Assembly: GCA_027013145.1 (NCBI GenBank)
Contig: JALUXX010000042.1
Span: 1-52,208 of the forward strand
Length of the DNA stretch: 52,208 nt
Direction of reading: 5' to 3'
From: Gammaproteobacteria bacterium
GTDB taxonomy: Bacteria > Pseudomonadota > Gammaproteobacteria > 21-64-14
How positions within the stretch are numbered: position 1 is the stretch's first letter; the number at the start of each line of letters is the position of its first letter. Shown one piece after another: positions 42,595-51,869 of the stretch. The translations under genes and the position numbers were made by a program. The notes beneath the pieces are model-generated. The model was not told the origin of the DNA, did no database searches, and was given only the letters and a program-made list of their open reading frames with translations.

Positions 42595-45500
42595 CTATCG
42601 GAAATCGCGCGAGTGTACGGTCAGTCCTCCAAGCAACGGGGAATGATCCTCCAGGGCGGCGGCGAGCAGGTGCACCACCCCGCCGTCGCGCTGCAGTTCG
42701 CCGTCCACCACCAGCAGCCGGGCCCCGAGCAACGGCCCTCGGCGGCGCTCGGCGAGGCGCGGGTGGACGATCACCTGCACCGGCCCCGTTTCGTCCTCCA
42801 GGGTCACGAAGATCACCCCCGAGGCGCTGCCCGGGCACTGGCGCCCGATCACCAGCCCGCCGGTGCGCAGTCGCTCGCCGTGCGTGCGCACCCCCAGCTC
42901 GCGGGCCGGGACCACGCCGAGCGCATCGAGCCGGCGGCGCAGCAGTGCCAGCGGATGACGCCCCAGCGTCAGGCCGAGGCTCGCATAGTCGGCGACGATA
43001 TCCTCGCCCTCCGTGGGCGGGCGCAGCAGCGGCACCGCCTCCGGTACCGGCGCATCGCGCAGCAGCGGCGGCGGGCGGTGCACCCCCAGCATCCGCCAGC
43101 GCGCCTGGTGCCGGTTTCCGGCCAGCCCCGCCAACACCCCCGCCGCCGCCAGCGCCTCGCGGTCACGCCGGTCGAGACCCGCGCGCGCCACCAGGTCCTC
43201 CACATCCGCGAACGGCGCCTGCGCCCGCGCCGCCACGATCCGCTCCCCGCCGGCGCGCGAGAGTCCCTTCACCAGCGACAGCCCCAGGCGCACCGCCGGC
43301 TGCCCGCCCGGCGCCTGCGACCCCTCCAGCGTGCACTCCCAGGCGCTGTCGCGCACGTCCACGGCGCGCACCTCGACCCCGTGGCGGCGCGCGTCCTGCA
43401 CCAGTTGCGCGGGTGCATAGAACCCCATCGGGCGGCTGTTGAGCAGTGCGCACAGAAACGCCGCCGGCTCGTGACACTTGAGCCATGCCGAGACATACAC
43501 CAGCAGCGCGAAGCTCGCGGCGTGCGATTCGGGAAACCCGTACTCGCCGAAGCCGAGGATCTGGCGATAGATCTGCCGCGCGAACGCCACGTCGTAGCCG
43601 CGTGCGGCCATGCCCTCCACGAGCCGGCGCTCGAACGCCTCCAACCCCCCGCGCCGGCGCCACGCCGCCATCGAGCGGCGCAGCCGGTCCGCCTCCCCGG
43701 CGCTGAATCCCGCCGCCACCATCGCCAGGCGGATCACCTGCTCCTGGAACAGCGGCACCCCGAGCGTGCGCTCGAGCACCGCGCGCACCTCCGGCGAAGG
43801 ATAGGAGACCGGATCCAGACCGCGGCGCCGGCGCAGATACGGATGCACCATGTCGCCCTGGATCGGCCCCGGGCGCACGATCGCCACCTCGATCACCAGA
43901 TCGTAGAAGCACGCCGGGCGCAACCGCGGGAGCATCGCCATCTGCGCGCGCGACTCGATCTGGAACACCCCCACGGTGTCGGCGCGCTGGATCATGGCAT
44001 ACACCCGCGGGTCCTCCGCCGGCAGCGTCGCCATCGACAGCCGTTTCCCGCGGTACTCCGCCACCAGATCGAAGGCGCGACGGATCGCGCTCAGCATCCC
44101 GAGGGCGAGGCAGTCCACCTTGAGCAGCCCGAGGGTATCCAGGTCGTCCTTGTCCCATTGGATCACGGTGCGCCCGGGCATCGCCGCATTTTCGATCGGC
44201 ACCAGCCGCGAGAGCGCGTCGCGCGCGATGACGAAGCCGCCCACGTGCTGCGAGAGGTGCCGCGGGAAGCCGACCAGTTGCTGCACCAGCTCCAGCAACA
44301 GTGCGACCCGCGGATGCGCCGGGTCGAGCCCCGCCTCGCGCAGTCGCTGCGGCGCGAGCCGCTCTCCGTCCCACCACTGCAGCGAGCCCGCCAGCCGCTC
44401 CACCGCATCGGACCCGAAGCTCAGGGCCTTGCCCAGGTCGCGCACCGCGCTGCGGACGCGATAGCGGATCACCGTTGCGGCGAGCGCTGCCCGACCGCGG
44501 CCGTATTTTTCATAGACGTACTGGATCACCTCCTCGCGCCGCTCGTGCTCGAAATCCACGTCGATGTCGGGCGGCTCGCCGCGCTCACGCGAGATGAAGC
44601 GCTCGAACAGTGTATCGATGCGCGCCGGGTCCACCTCCGTGATCCCGAGGCAGTAGCACACCGCCGAGTTGGCCGCCGACCCGCGTCCCTGGCACAGGAT
44701 CCCGCGCGAACGCGCGAAGCGCACCAGATCGTACACCGTGAGGAAATACGGCTCGTAACCGAGCTCGGCGATGAGGGCCAGCTCGTGCTCGACCTGTCTG
44801 CGCACCCGCTCGGGCGCCCCCCGCGGCCAGCGCGCCGCAAGCCCCGCCTCCGTCAGGCGGCGCAGATACGCCGCCGGGCGTTCGCCCGCCGGTGCCACTT
44901 CGCGCGGATACTCATAGCGCAGCTCGTCGAGCGCGAACCGGCAGCGCTCCGCCACCCGCAGCGTCTCGGCCAGGAGTTGCGGCGGATACAGCCGCGCCAG
45001 CATCGCGCGCGTGCGCAGGTGCCGCTCCCCGTTCGGTTCCAGCGCGTAGCCGGCGCGCTCGAGGCTCGTCCCCAGCCGGATCGCCGTCAGCGCATCCTGC
45101 AACCGGCGCCGCCCGCGCTCGTGCATCCACACCCCGCCCGCCGCGACCCGCGGCACGTCGAGGCGCCGGCCGAGCGCATCGAGCCGCGCCATCCGCGCCC
45201 GCTCGCCCCCGCGCAGCAGGCGCTCGACCGCGATCCAGCAGCGCCCCGCGAACACCTCCGCCGCCCAGCCGAGCGCCTCCTCCCCGTCCAGGGCCGCCGC
45301 GGCGCCGGGCAGCCACAAGGCCAGGCACCCCGCCGCATGCCCCTCCACGTCCGCACGCGTGAGCCGGTAGCGCCCCTTCCCCGCCGCGCGCCGCCCGCGC
45401 GTGATCAGCTCCGAGAGGTTTCCGTACGAGGCGCGATCCGTCGCCAGCACCACCAGCCCCGTGCCGTCCTCGAAGCGCAATTCGCTGCCCACGATCAGGT

Positions 45501-45690
45501 GCAGCCCGCATTCGCGCGCCGCCTCGTGCGCGCGCACCACCCCCGCCAGCGAACACTCGTCGGTCAACGCCAGCGCCCGGTAGCCGAGCGCATGCGCGCG
45601 CGCAACCAGCTCGTGCGGATGCGAGGCCCCGCGCAGGAAGGTGAAGTTACTGAGACAATGCAGCTCCGCGTATCCGGGCAGGTCCAGCAT
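42595..45690 (-). CDS. dnaE2: Error-prone DNA polymerase DnaE2
   Basis: A 1031-residue C-family polymerase of the SOS-inducible DnaE2 (ImuC) type, shorter than the replicative DnaE (~1160). An N-terminal PHP domain covers ~1-200 ([20 protein letters not shown]). The palm motif [20 protein letters not shown] (~370-390) has the catalytic Asp residues intact. [20 protein letters not shown] gives the third acidic residue. An OB-fold domain ends the protein ([20 protein letters not shown]). The start is ATG 45690. It normally works with ImuA and ImuB, encoded just upstream, but neither is here. A LexA box lies 465 bases upstream. Confidence 0.95.
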   Translation of the reverse strand: MLDLPGYAELHCLSNFTFLRGASHPHELVARAHALGYRALALTDECSLAGVVRAHEAARECGLHLIVGSELRFEDGTGLVVLATDRASYGNLSELITRGRRAAGKGRYRLTRADVEGHAAGCLALWLPGAAAALDGEEALGWAAEVFAGRCWIAVERLLRGGERARMARLDALGRRLDVPRVAAGGVWMHERGRRRLQDALTAIRLGTSLERAGYALEPNGERHLRTRAMLARLYPPQLLAETLRVAERCRFALDELRYEYPREVAPAGERPAAYLRRLTEAGLAARWPRGAPERVRRQVEHELALIAELGYEPYFLTVYDLVRFARSRGILCQGRGSAANSAVCYCLGITEVDPARIDTLFERFISRERGEPPDIDVDFEHERREEVIQYVYEKYGRGRAALAATVIRYRVRSAVRDLGKALSFGSDAVERLAGSLQWWDGERLAPQRLREAGLDPAHPRVALLLELVQQLVGFPRHLSQHVGGFVIARDALSRLVPIENAAMPGRTVIQWDKDDLDTLGLLKVDCLALGMLSAIRRAFDLVAEYRGKRLSMATLPAEDPRVYAMIQRADTVGVFQIESRAQMAMLPRLRPACFYDLVIEVAIVRPGPIQGDMVHPYLRRRRGLDPVSYPSPEVRAVLERTLGVPLFQEQVIRLAMVAAGFSAGEADRLRRSMAAWRRRGGLEAFERRLVEGMAARGYDVAFARQIYRQILGFGEYGFPESHAASFALLVYVSAWLKCHEPAAFLCALLNSRPMGFYAPAQLVQDARRHGVEVRAVDVRDSAWECTLEGSQAPGGQPAVRLGLSLVKGLSRAGGERIVAARAQAPFADVEDLVARAGLDRRDREALAAAGVLAGLAGNRHQARWRMLGVHRPPPLLRDAPVPEAVPLLRPPTEGEDIVADYASLGLTLGRHPLALLRRRLDALGVVPARELGVRTHGERLRTGGLVIGRQCPGSASGVIFVTLEDETGPVQVIVHPRLAERRRGPLLGARLLVVDGELQRDGGVVHLLAAALEDHSPLLGGLTVHSRDFR

Positions 45691-45859
45691 GGCCGGTCAC
45701 GACGCGGCCCCGCTAGCCGCCGCAGAGACCACCCCATCCGGCGGGCTTCCGACCCGGCGCCCGCCCTTCCCCAGGACATGCGTATCGATCATCGTCGTGC
45801 GCGCGTCGCGACGCCCCGACCGCTCCCCGATCGTGCGGATGTCGTGGCCCGCGGACCCG

Positions 45860-46102
45860 TCAGCCAATCCCGCCCCTGCAAACGCCGAGGCATGAACGGC
45901 ACCTCCTCCCGGTCCGTACCGCCGCCGGGCGCGAAGCGCCCTGCCCGTGCGTCACACCCCCGACCCGACCGGTCCCGCGCCCCGGCACCCGCTTGCAGAG
46001 AAACGGAATCGCACCGAGGGCCCGATCCCGCGTGGCCATCACCACCCGCCGTCCCACCGCAAGATGGTTCGAAAAGGCCGCCACCTCCGCCCGCTCCGCC
46101 AT
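45860..46102 (-). CDS. Possible small SOS-linked protein
   Basis: An 80-codon frame starting at ATG 46102 after GGGGGTGCGC, about 50 bases downstream of the LexA box. The N-terminal ~45 residues look protein-like, e.g. AAFSNHLAVGRRVVMATRDR; the rest is Gly/Arg/Cys-rich. I recognise no family, and no similarity to ImuA or ImuB was seen. Other short frames between here and dnaE2 (one at ~45890 with a strong GGGAGGAGG site encoding 34 residues, and one ATGA-overlapping frame of 31 residues) are even weaker. This stretch may be a remnant of deleted genes or leader sequence. Confidence 0.3.
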   Translation of the reverse strand: MAERAEVAAFSNHLAVGRRVVMATRDRALGAIPFLCKRVPGRGTGRVGGVTHGQGASRPAAVRTGRRCRSCLGVCRGGIG

Positions 46103-46154
46103 GCGCACCCCCGCCGCCCGGCCCCGCGCACCCGCGGTACTCGATCTCCAATAA

Positions 46155-46170
46155 CTGTATTTATATACAG
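46155..46170 (-). promoter_or_regulatory. LexA (SOS) box
   Basis: CTGTATTTATATACAG matches the gammaproteobacterial LexA consensus CTGTATATATATACAG at 15 of 16 positions. The flanking intergenic stretch to 46268 contains nothing else of note. It most likely controls the minus-strand transcript leading to dnaE2; the plus-strand side faces only the 3' end of the convergent-side gene. Confidence 0.88.
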
Positions 46171-46268
46171 TCATACAAGGTTTGGCAACACGGGGCCGGG
46201 CCGACCTCCCAGCCATTTGTTTTCACGACATTTACCAAGGTATCCGCGCCACCGACGCCCGCGGACGG

Positions 46269-47822
46269 CTAGCGCCAGGTGGGCGCACTGAGCGGATTCA
46301 CCCCGACGGATATCTCGTAGCCGCGCGTGCCGCGATACTGCGAGGCGGCGCCGATCAGCTTTCCATCGGCGTCGATGAGACCGTCCGCGGAGGTGCCGGT
46401 CAGGTTGTTCACCGACTTCACGGTCTTGCCTCCGGCGGCGCTGACGTTGAATTTCGCAGTCTGCCCGGAGTCGTCGATCAGGACGTTGTTCTCCTCCCAG
46501 ACCGTGTAGGGAAAGTCGTCGAGACCCCCGATCCAGCCGGAAAAGGTGTTCCGGTAGACGTAGATCTGGGGATCGACGTTTGCACCGCCACCCACCCCCG
46601 TCCATTCGTAGACGAAGGCCGGTTGGCGCGGGTTGGTGGCCCGAACGAGATTGTAGGCGACCTCGATGTTCGCGTTGGTGAATCGCTGCGCCTGTTGATA
46701 GACCTCGATCGCCCCGTAGCCGAACGGCTGCGACAGTGATGTATTGCGGCGCACGGAGACGTCCTGTATGTCCGACTTCAGAAAGATTCCCTGATCGACG
46801 GTGGGAACGTTTCCGGAGTACAACGTGTTGCCTTCGATGACCGCGTAGGAAATCGCGTAGGCATCGACCAGCGGTGCGGAAAAGTGGTCCAGGGAGCAGT
46901 CGACGATGGCGAGGTACTTGCGCAATGCTCCGGGGTTGAACAGGGTGATGGCCGCCGGGTTGTCGCTCCCCACCGTGCCCCGCCCGATCGAGTCGAAACG
47001 GTCTTCGAAGAAGGTGACGCGGCTCTGGGGGTAGTTCTGATTGAAGAAGAAGAAGTGTGCATTCGGCACATCGTTGCGCGCGTTGACGAACCGCAGCCCG
47101 CCGATGAACACGTCGTCCTGCTTGTCGACGAGGACCTTGGAATGGCTGAAGTCGATCGTCGCGTTCTCTCCCGGATATCCCAACCATACCGCGGGGTTTC
47201 CGTCCGACTGGAGCTGCACGTTGCCGAGCGCCTCCGGGCCCGAGAGCACAGTGGTCCCGGAACGGAAGTAGACGATATCCCCGGCATAGGGTCCGGTCGT
47301 TCCGTGCAGGACGAAGAGCGGAGCCACGCTGTTGAAGGGGCTGCCCTTGCTGCCGTTGCCGTTGACCGCCGCCTTGGGGTCCACGAATACGAACCCCGCA
47401 GTCGTCGCCTGTACACTCCAGGTCGCGGTCACGCTGTGGCCCTCCTGGTCGGTGACGGTAACGGTCACCGGATACGCCGCCGTGCGGATCTGTGCCGCGG
47501 TCGGGGTCCAGGTCACGATGCCGTATTCGGGGTTGCCGATATCCGATCCGATCGTCATCCCGGAGGGGCCGGAGTCGAGGCTGTAGTGAAACGGATAGGC
47601 CCCGCCCTGAACGACGATCGGGACCCGGTACTGGACCGTACCGTCGGCATACGCCCGGCGCTGACGGGCCCACGGGGCGGTCTCGCTGTCCGGGCGCGGG
47701 AACACCAGCGTCATGGGCATCTTCGCCGGAATGAAATAGCCGTTAGGCAGCCGCCAACCCCCGGCGACGGCTACGCAGGAGAAGACCCCCACCACGATCC
47801 CCAGCAGCGCGCGATTCCACAT
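46269..47822 (-). CDS. Secreted right-handed beta-helix protein with Ig-like domain
   Basis: A 517-residue exported protein. Residues 1-21 form a signal peptide (core LGIVVGVFSCVAVAGG). Residues ~65-140 resemble a putative Ig (He_PIG/cadherin-like) domain with PVTVTVTDQEGHSVTATWSV. From ~145 onward a pectate-lyase-like beta-helix follows, with repeated strand-turn units such as VDKQDDVFIGGLRFVNARND, VSVRRNTSLSQPFGYGAIEV and IYVYRNTFSGWIGG. No catalytic residues could be assigned. It may bind or cut a polysaccharide. It is 36 bases downstream of the Fn3 lipoprotein gene and probably shares its transcript. No PEP-CTERM tail is present. Confidence 0.8.
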   Translation of the reverse strand: MWNRALLGIVVGVFSCVAVAGGWRLPNGYFIPAKMPMTLVFPRPDSETAPWARQRRAYADGTVQYRVPIVVQGGAYPFHYSLDSGPSGMTIGSDIGNPEYGIVTWTPTAAQIRTAAYPVTVTVTDQEGHSVTATWSVQATTAGFVFVDPKAAVNGNGSKGSPFNSVAPLFVLHGTTGPYAGDIVYFRSGTTVLSGPEALGNVQLQSDGNPAVWLGYPGENATIDFSHSKVLVDKQDDVFIGGLRFVNARNDVPNAHFFFFNQNYPQSRVTFFEDRFDSIGRGTVGSDNPAAITLFNPGALRKYLAIVDCSLDHFSAPLVDAYAISYAVIEGNTLYSGNVPTVDQGIFLKSDIQDVSVRRNTSLSQPFGYGAIEVYQQAQRFTNANIEVAYNLVRATNPRQPAFVYEWTGVGGGANVDPQIYVYRNTFSGWIGGLDDFPYTVWEENNVLIDDSGQTAKFNVSAAGGKTVKSVNNLTGTSADGLIDADGKLIGAASQYRGTRGYEISVGVNPLSAPTWR

Positions 47823-47858
47823 CGGCGGATCCTCGTCAGGAAATCGGGTACTTTCGGC

Positions 47859-48272
47859 TCAGTTGACGGTCTTCTGCAGCGCGACCGATTTTTCGCCTTC
47901 GAAACCCTGCGTATCGATGGCGCTGATGCGGAAGTAGTAGCTGCCCGCCGGGAGGTTGATGGTGTACTGGGTCGCCGTTCCGTCATTGATGTTGACGAAG
48001 CTGGGTGTATCGGTGGCCGTCGGGCCGTAGTAGAGGCGATACCCGGCGATCTCGCTCAGCGAAACCGGCGTGTTGTCCAGTCGTGTCGTAGGGGCGCTCC
48101 AGCGCAGGGTCGCCGCGCCGACCGTCGGGCTCGGTGTACCCGACGACGTACCCGCGGGAACAGGTGCGGCGGCGGGGCTCGAGGTCGGGGCGGAACTCAC
48201 CGATGCGTTCCGGCAGCCGCCCAGGAAGAAGGCCGACCATACCAGCAGGATTAACAGGTTTCGGCCGCCCAT
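47859..48272 (-). CDS. Lipoprotein with a fibronectin type III domain
   Basis: A 137-residue exported lipoprotein. ATG 48272 is followed by a lipoprotein signal with lipobox AFFLGGC, giving a lipidated Cys at ~20. A Ser/Thr/Pro/Ala-rich linker (~22-50) leads to an Fn3 domain: TLRWSAPTTRLDNTPVSLSE, then IAGYRLYYGPTATDTPSFVN and SYYFRISAIDTQGFEGEKS. A longer frame to 48380 lacks a signal at its start. Fn3 domains bind proteins or carbohydrates; the exact partner is unknown. It may anchor or assist the beta-helix protein encoded next. Confidence 0.82.
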   Translation of the reverse strand: MGGRNLLILLVWSAFFLGGCRNASVSSAPTSSPAAAPVPAGTSSGTPSPTVGAATLRWSAPTTRLDNTPVSLSEIAGYRLYYGPTATDTPSFVNINDGTATQYTINLPAGSYYFRISAIDTQGFEGEKSVALQKTVN

Positions 48273-48429
48273 CGTGATTCTTCTCTGTTTGTTGGGGGCA
48301 ATCGGCGCCACCGCCAGCGCCGAGTGCACTGGAAGATAATCGTAATTGAAGATCCCGGTGTGGACTGTGACCCGATTCACCCTACGGCACGCGCGCCCGC
48401 CGAGCGCAGCGTCGTCCGACGTTCCGAGC

Positions 48430-49059
48430 CTATCCCTCGACGGACTCGGTGTTCGGGTCCGGATCGGGCAGCGCGCGCAATGCGTGCTCGATCGTCGCGA
48501 ACAGGCGATCGGCGGTTACCCCCGTTTTCGCCAACACGGCCATCCCGGACATGAAGGCCGCCAAGTAGTCTGCCAGTTCTCCGACCAGCGTACCTTCCGG
48601 GAGCGTGCGCCGGCGCAGCCCCTCCTCGAGGCGTCCCTTCAGGAGACCGAGAGACGATACCTGGATGGACTCGTCGATGGCGTCGATCACGCGCGACGGC
48701 AGCGTCGTTCGATCGCAGGATGCGGCGCTGTTGACGACCATGCAGCCGCCGGGCAGCCCCGGTTCGGTCAACATGGTTGCCACCGAGCGCAGGAATCCGC
48801 GCAGGGCCTTTTTCAGATCCGGTTCGACCGCGAGCACGTCGGCGTGCACCGCGAGCCGCCGCTCACGATAGCGTTGCAGCGCGGCGAGGTAGAGCCGTTC
48901 CTTGTTGCCGAACGCGGCGTACAGGCTGGGCTTGCTGATGCCCATCACGCGCGTCAACTCGGTAAGGGAGGCACCGTGGTAGCCGCGACGCCAGAAAACG
49001 GCCAGTGCCGCATCCAGCGCCCGCTCCTTGTCGAACGTTCTGGGTCGTCCGCGTGCCAC
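48430..49059 (-). CDS. TetR/AcrR family repressor
   Basis: A 209-residue regulator. The N-terminal helix-turn-helix is ALAVFWRRGYHGASLTELTR followed by VMGISKPSLYAAFGNKERLY (residues ~17-57), as in the TetR/AcrR family. The C-terminal ligand domain has GCMVVNSAASCD, with Cys residues that could sense an electrophile or redox change. The GTG start at 49059 has AGGAGG upstream. It is divergent from the epimerase gene and most likely represses it and itself through the palindromes at 49105-49135. Confidence 0.9.
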   Translation of the reverse strand: MARGRPRTFDKERALDAALAVFWRRGYHGASLTELTRVMGISKPSLYAAFGNKERLYLAALQRYRERRLAVHADVLAVEPDLKKALRGFLRSVATMLTEPGLPGGCMVVNSAASCDRTTLPSRVIDAIDESIQVSSLGLLKGRLEEGLRRRTLPEGTLVGELADYLAAFMSGMAVLAKTGVTADRLFATIEHALRALPDPDPNTESVEG

Positions 49060-49091
49060 CTGCCTGCCTCCTCGCGCAGATCAGCGGGTCC

Positions 49092-49120
49092 TTGACAAAT
49101 ATTATACCGACCGGTAATTT
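49092..49120 (+). promoter_or_regulatory. Sigma-70 promoter of the epimerase gene
   Basis: TTGACA (49092-49097), a 17-base spacer and TAATTT (49115-49120). The -35 is a perfect match. The region stands out as AT-rich in this GC-rich window and overlaps the TetR operators. Confidence 0.75.
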
Positions 49121-49135
49121 TTGTACCATTCGGTA
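49105..49135. promoter_or_regulatory. Two TetR operator palindromes
   Basis: TACCGACCGGTA (49105-49116) and TACCATTCGGTA (49124-49135) share the dyad TACCnnnCGGTA and are spaced 19 bases apart, i.e. nearly two helical turns. The first overlaps the -10 element of the promoter at 49092, so binding there should block transcription. Confidence 0.75.
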
Positions 49136-49191
49136 TCTATTTAATGCGGCCGGTCGGCCCGCTCCGAGGGGGGACAACCAAGGGGGAAGCC

Positions 49192-50220
49192 ATGTCCGAA
49201 CCACGCAAGATCCGCGTCCTCGTGACCGGGGCGACCGGCTTTCTGGGGCGCAACATTCTCGCAGCGATCGGCGCGCACCCGGCGATCGAGCCGGTCGCGG
49301 CCTGCCGGGACCCGTCGCGACTGCCCCGCAGCTTCGCGGGCATGGTCCGTGCGGGAGATCTGTTGGACGCAGAATACCGGCGGGATCTGATGAAGGACGT
49401 CGACGTCGTCTGTCACGCCGGGACCTGGGCCTCGATGTGGAGCCACCGGCGACTGGAATCAATCCGATTCTTCGAGCCCGCCCGCGACCTCATCGCACAG
49501 GCCGTCACCCAAGGCGTGCGGCGGTTCGTGATGGCCAGCACCGTGGCGATCGGAGAGGTTACGCGCGACGGCACGCCACACGACGACTGCTCATCCAAGC
49601 GCTACACGGGGTTCTGGCCGCACTTGGATTATCTGATCGACCTCGACGACTACATGCAGGAGAACAGCCATCGAGGGACCCGGATGGTGACACTGCGGCT
49701 CGGCCATTTCGTGGGCGCTGGGAACCGCCTGGGCGTGTTGCCTGCACTCGTACCGCGCCTGAAGACGTACCTCGTCCCCTGGCTGGCCGGCGGGAGGAAA
49801 CACCTGCCCCTGACCGCGGACGTCGACCTGGGGCGCGCCTTTGCGCTAGCCGCTGTCGCCGACGATCTCGACGACTACGAATCATTCAACATCTGTGGAC
49901 CGGAATTCCCCACCCTGCGCACCGTGGTGACTCACATCGCGCGACGGACCGGCGCCCCGAAGCCGCGCTACAGCGTCCCCTATCCGGTCGGCTACGCGTT
50001 CGGCCGGCTCATGGAGGCGTCGCATCGTATCCTGCCCGGCTCATCCCCTTTCCTCACACGCTCCATCGTTCACCTGTGCGAGGACTGGATCTGCCCGAGC
50101 GACTACGCGCGCAAGAAGCTCGGATACAGGCCGAGGAAGGACTGGCGTACAGCGGTCGACGAGCACTTGGCCGACCTGAAGGCTGAAGGATATCCCTGGC
50201 CGCGGCTCTGCCAGCCCTGA
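49192..50220 (+). CDS. NAD(P)-dependent epimerase/dehydratase (extended SDR family)
   Basis: A 342-residue extended short-chain dehydrogenase. The nucleotide-binding motif GATGFLGRNI is near the N-terminus (TGxxGxxG). In the active-site region an Ser/Thr stretch (MASTVAIGEV) precedes a candidate Y-x3-K-like segment, YLIDLDDYMQ, in which the usual Lys is not visible; the catalytic call is therefore uncertain. The pattern resembles isoflavone-reductase- and steroid-type SDRs, with LRLGHFVGAGNRLGVLPALV and FNICGPEFPTLRTVVTHIAR. The substrate is unknown. ATG 49192 follows AAGGGGGA. Its promoter overlaps the TetR operators. Confidence 0.85.
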   Translation: MSEPRKIRVLVTGATGFLGRNILAAIGAHPAIEPVAACRDPSRLPRSFAGMVRAGDLLDAEYRRDLMKDVDVVCHAGTWASMWSHRRLESIRFFEPARDLIAQAVTQGVRRFVMASTVAIGEVTRDGTPHDDCSSKRYTGFWPHLDYLIDLDDYMQENSHRGTRMVTLRLGHFVGAGNRLGVLPALVPRLKTYLVPWLAGGRKHLPLTADVDLGRAFALAAVADDLDDYESFNICGPEFPTLRTVVTHIARRTGAPKPRYSVPYPVGYAFGRLMEASHRILPGSSPFLTRSIVHLCEDWICPSDYARKKLGYRPRKDWRTAVDEHLADLKAEGYPWPRLCQP

Positions 50221-50310
50221 CACTTCGCCGGGGAAGTCCCGTACGCACCATTCCCCGCCCGCACCGTCTCGCGTAGGATCGGCAGGGGAACGGCTACGGA
50301 TCTGTTCGCG

Positions 50311-50655
50311 ATGAGCGGGTTTTCGGATTACCTGAATGAGGTGTTCGCGGCGTTCGGGCCGATCCGGACGCGGCGGATGTTCGGCGGCTACGGCGTGTAT
50401 CATGACGGGGTGATGTTCGCCCTGGTCGCCGACGATACGCTCTATCTGAAGGCGGACGCGGAAACGACGCCGGACTTCGTCGCGCGCGGACTCGGTCCGT
50501 TCGAATATCTACGGCAGGGGAAACGCGTTCAGCTCTCCTATTATCTCGCCCCGGCGGAGGTTCTCGAGGCGCCGGAGGAGGCGCGTATCTGGGCCGAGCG
50601 CGCCTACCGGGCCGCACTACGCGCGAAACGCCGGCCGGCCGGCGGCGGCCGCTGA
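50311..50655 (+). CDS. TfoX N-terminal domain protein
   Basis: A 114-residue protein of the TfoX_N family, which covers only the N-terminal half of the competence regulator TfoX/Sxy. The family motif RRMFGGYGVYHDGVMFALVA is followed by DTLYLKADAETTPDFVARGL and LSYYLAPAEVLEAPEEARIW. Free-standing TfoX_N proteins are common and need not act in competence. The C-terminal tail is basic. ATG 50311 is chosen for fit with the family start, with only GGGGAACGG upstream. Confidence 0.85.
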   Translation: MSGFSDYLNEVFAAFGPIRTRRMFGGYGVYHDGVMFALVADDTLYLKADAETTPDFVARGLGPFEYLRQGKRVQLSYYLAPAEVLEAPEEARIWAERAYRAALRAKRRPAGGGR

Positions 50656-50768
50656 AGCGCATCCGCATCGCACCGGGATTTGGACCTGTCACCCGCTCGG
50701 GCGGAGCCCTCGCGCCCGGTAGCCGCGGGTCGCGGACGGGGACCCCGCCGTTCACGCAGGAGGATTCG

Positions 50769-51458
50769 ATGGTCGACAACGAAGCACACCGATCCCACCG
50801 CGTCGGCTGGCTGCGTGCCGCGGTGCTGGGGGCCAACGACGGTATCGTCTCCACCGCGAGTCTGGTGATCGGCGTCGCGGCGGCCCATACGGGTCACGAG
50901 GCGATCCTCGTCGCCGGCGTCGCCGGACTGGTTGCGGGGGCGATGTCGATGGCAGCCGGAGAGTATGTCTCGGTCAGCGCGCAGGCGGATACCGAGGCGG
51001 CGGATCTCGAACTCGAGCGGCGCCACCTCGCGGAGGACCTCGCGTTCGAGCACCGCGAACTCGCGCGGATCTACGAGGACCGGGGCCTCGACGCGGAACT
51101 GGCGCGGCAGGTCGCAGAACAACTCATGGCGCACGATGCCCTGGACGCGCACGCGCGCGACGAGCTCGGGATCGTCGATCGCGCCCGCGCCCGGCCGATC
51201 CAGGCGGCACTGTCCTCGGCTGCGAGCTTCACGGTCGGGGCCGCCCTGCCGCTGCTGCCGGTGCTGTTCGCACCGGGGCGATGGCTGATCCCGACGGTCG
51301 CCGGCCTGTCGCTGCTGTTCCTCGCGGCGCTGGGAGCGGTCGCGGCGCGCGCCGGTGGTGCGCCGGTCGGGCGGGCCGCCCTGCGCGTGACGTTCTGGGG
51401 CGCGCTGGCGATGGGCGCGACCGCCCTCGTCGGCGCCCTGTTCGGGATCTCGGCGTGA
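50769..51458 (+). CDS. VIT1/CCC1-type iron/manganese transporter
   Basis: A 229-residue inner-membrane transporter, the usual family length. The first segment is VLGANDGIVSTASLVIGVAA, the hallmark of the family. The next is GAMSMAAGEYVSVSAQADTE. The cytoplasmic metal-binding helical part is Glu/His-rich (ERRHLAEDLAFEHRELARIY), and three helices (TVGAALPLLPVLF, LIPTVAGLSLLFLAALGAVA, TFWGALAMGATALVGALFG) finish the five-helix topology. It likely moves Fe2+ or Mn2+ out of the cytoplasm. ATG 50769 follows AGGAGGA. Confidence 0.92.
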   Translation: MVDNEAHRSHRVGWLRAAVLGANDGIVSTASLVIGVAAAHTGHEAILVAGVAGLVAGAMSMAAGEYVSVSAQADTEAADLELERRHLAEDLAFEHRELARIYEDRGLDAELARQVAEQLMAHDALDAHARDELGIVDRARARPIQAALSSAASFTVGAALPLLPVLFAPGRWLIPTVAGLSLLFLAALGAVAARAGGAPVGRAALRVTFWGALAMGATALVGALFGISA

Positions 51459-51632
51459 CGCAAAAGTATCCGCTGCGCGGGCAGCGATACCAGGCCGGCG
51501 GCTTCATGGCCCAGGCGTAGTGTGCTACCGTCCCGCTCTCGGGAAGGAAAACACCAAACCCGCCGGCGGCCACGCCCGACCGCAGGGCCCCGGCGCGAAC
51601 GATACCACCCGGATGACGCAAAAGGGGGAACC

Positions 51633-51869
51633 ATGAAGGACATCTTCTTCTTCGATAGTATGCTTACGCCCAAGATCATCGTTGTACTCTACTGGATCAT
51701 GCTCCTGTCGGTGGTGCTGTCCGGGCTGGGGCTGATGTTCGCCGGGCATGCCTTCTTCCGCGGCCTGCTGGCGATTCTGTTCGGCGCGGTGGGCGTGCGG
51801 ATCTTCTGCGAGCTGCTGATCGTGATGTTCAAGATGAACGAGGCGCTGCAGGAGTTACGCAGCCGTTAG
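51633..51869 (+). CDS. DUF4282 small membrane protein
   Basis: A 78-residue protein with two helices (~13-37 and ~43-67), matching the DUF4282 family: KDIFFFDSMLTPKIIVVLYW at the N-terminus, then a short Gly-Phe turn and LLAILFGAVGVRIFCELLIV. The tail FKMNEALQELRSR is also typical. The start is ATG 51633 after AGGGGGAA; the longer frame reaching 51522 is not preferred. The function is unknown. It follows the transporter gene by 174 bases. Confidence 0.87.
   Translation: MKDIFFFDSMLTPKIIVVLYWIMLLSVVLSGLGLMFAGHAFFRGLLAILFGAVGVRIFCELLIVMFKMNEALQELRSR

Noticed and set aside
45789-46151. A 120-codon frame on the minus strand immediately after the LexA box
   Set aside because: Its translation is dominated by Gly runs and shows no conserved pattern; the frame starting at 46102 is slightly more protein-like.
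42487-46272. A 1261-codon open frame on the plus strand
   Set aside because: It is the complementary frame of dnaE2. The translation is Arg/His/Pro-rich with no known domain, whereas the minus strand encodes a complete DnaE2 with catalytic motifs.
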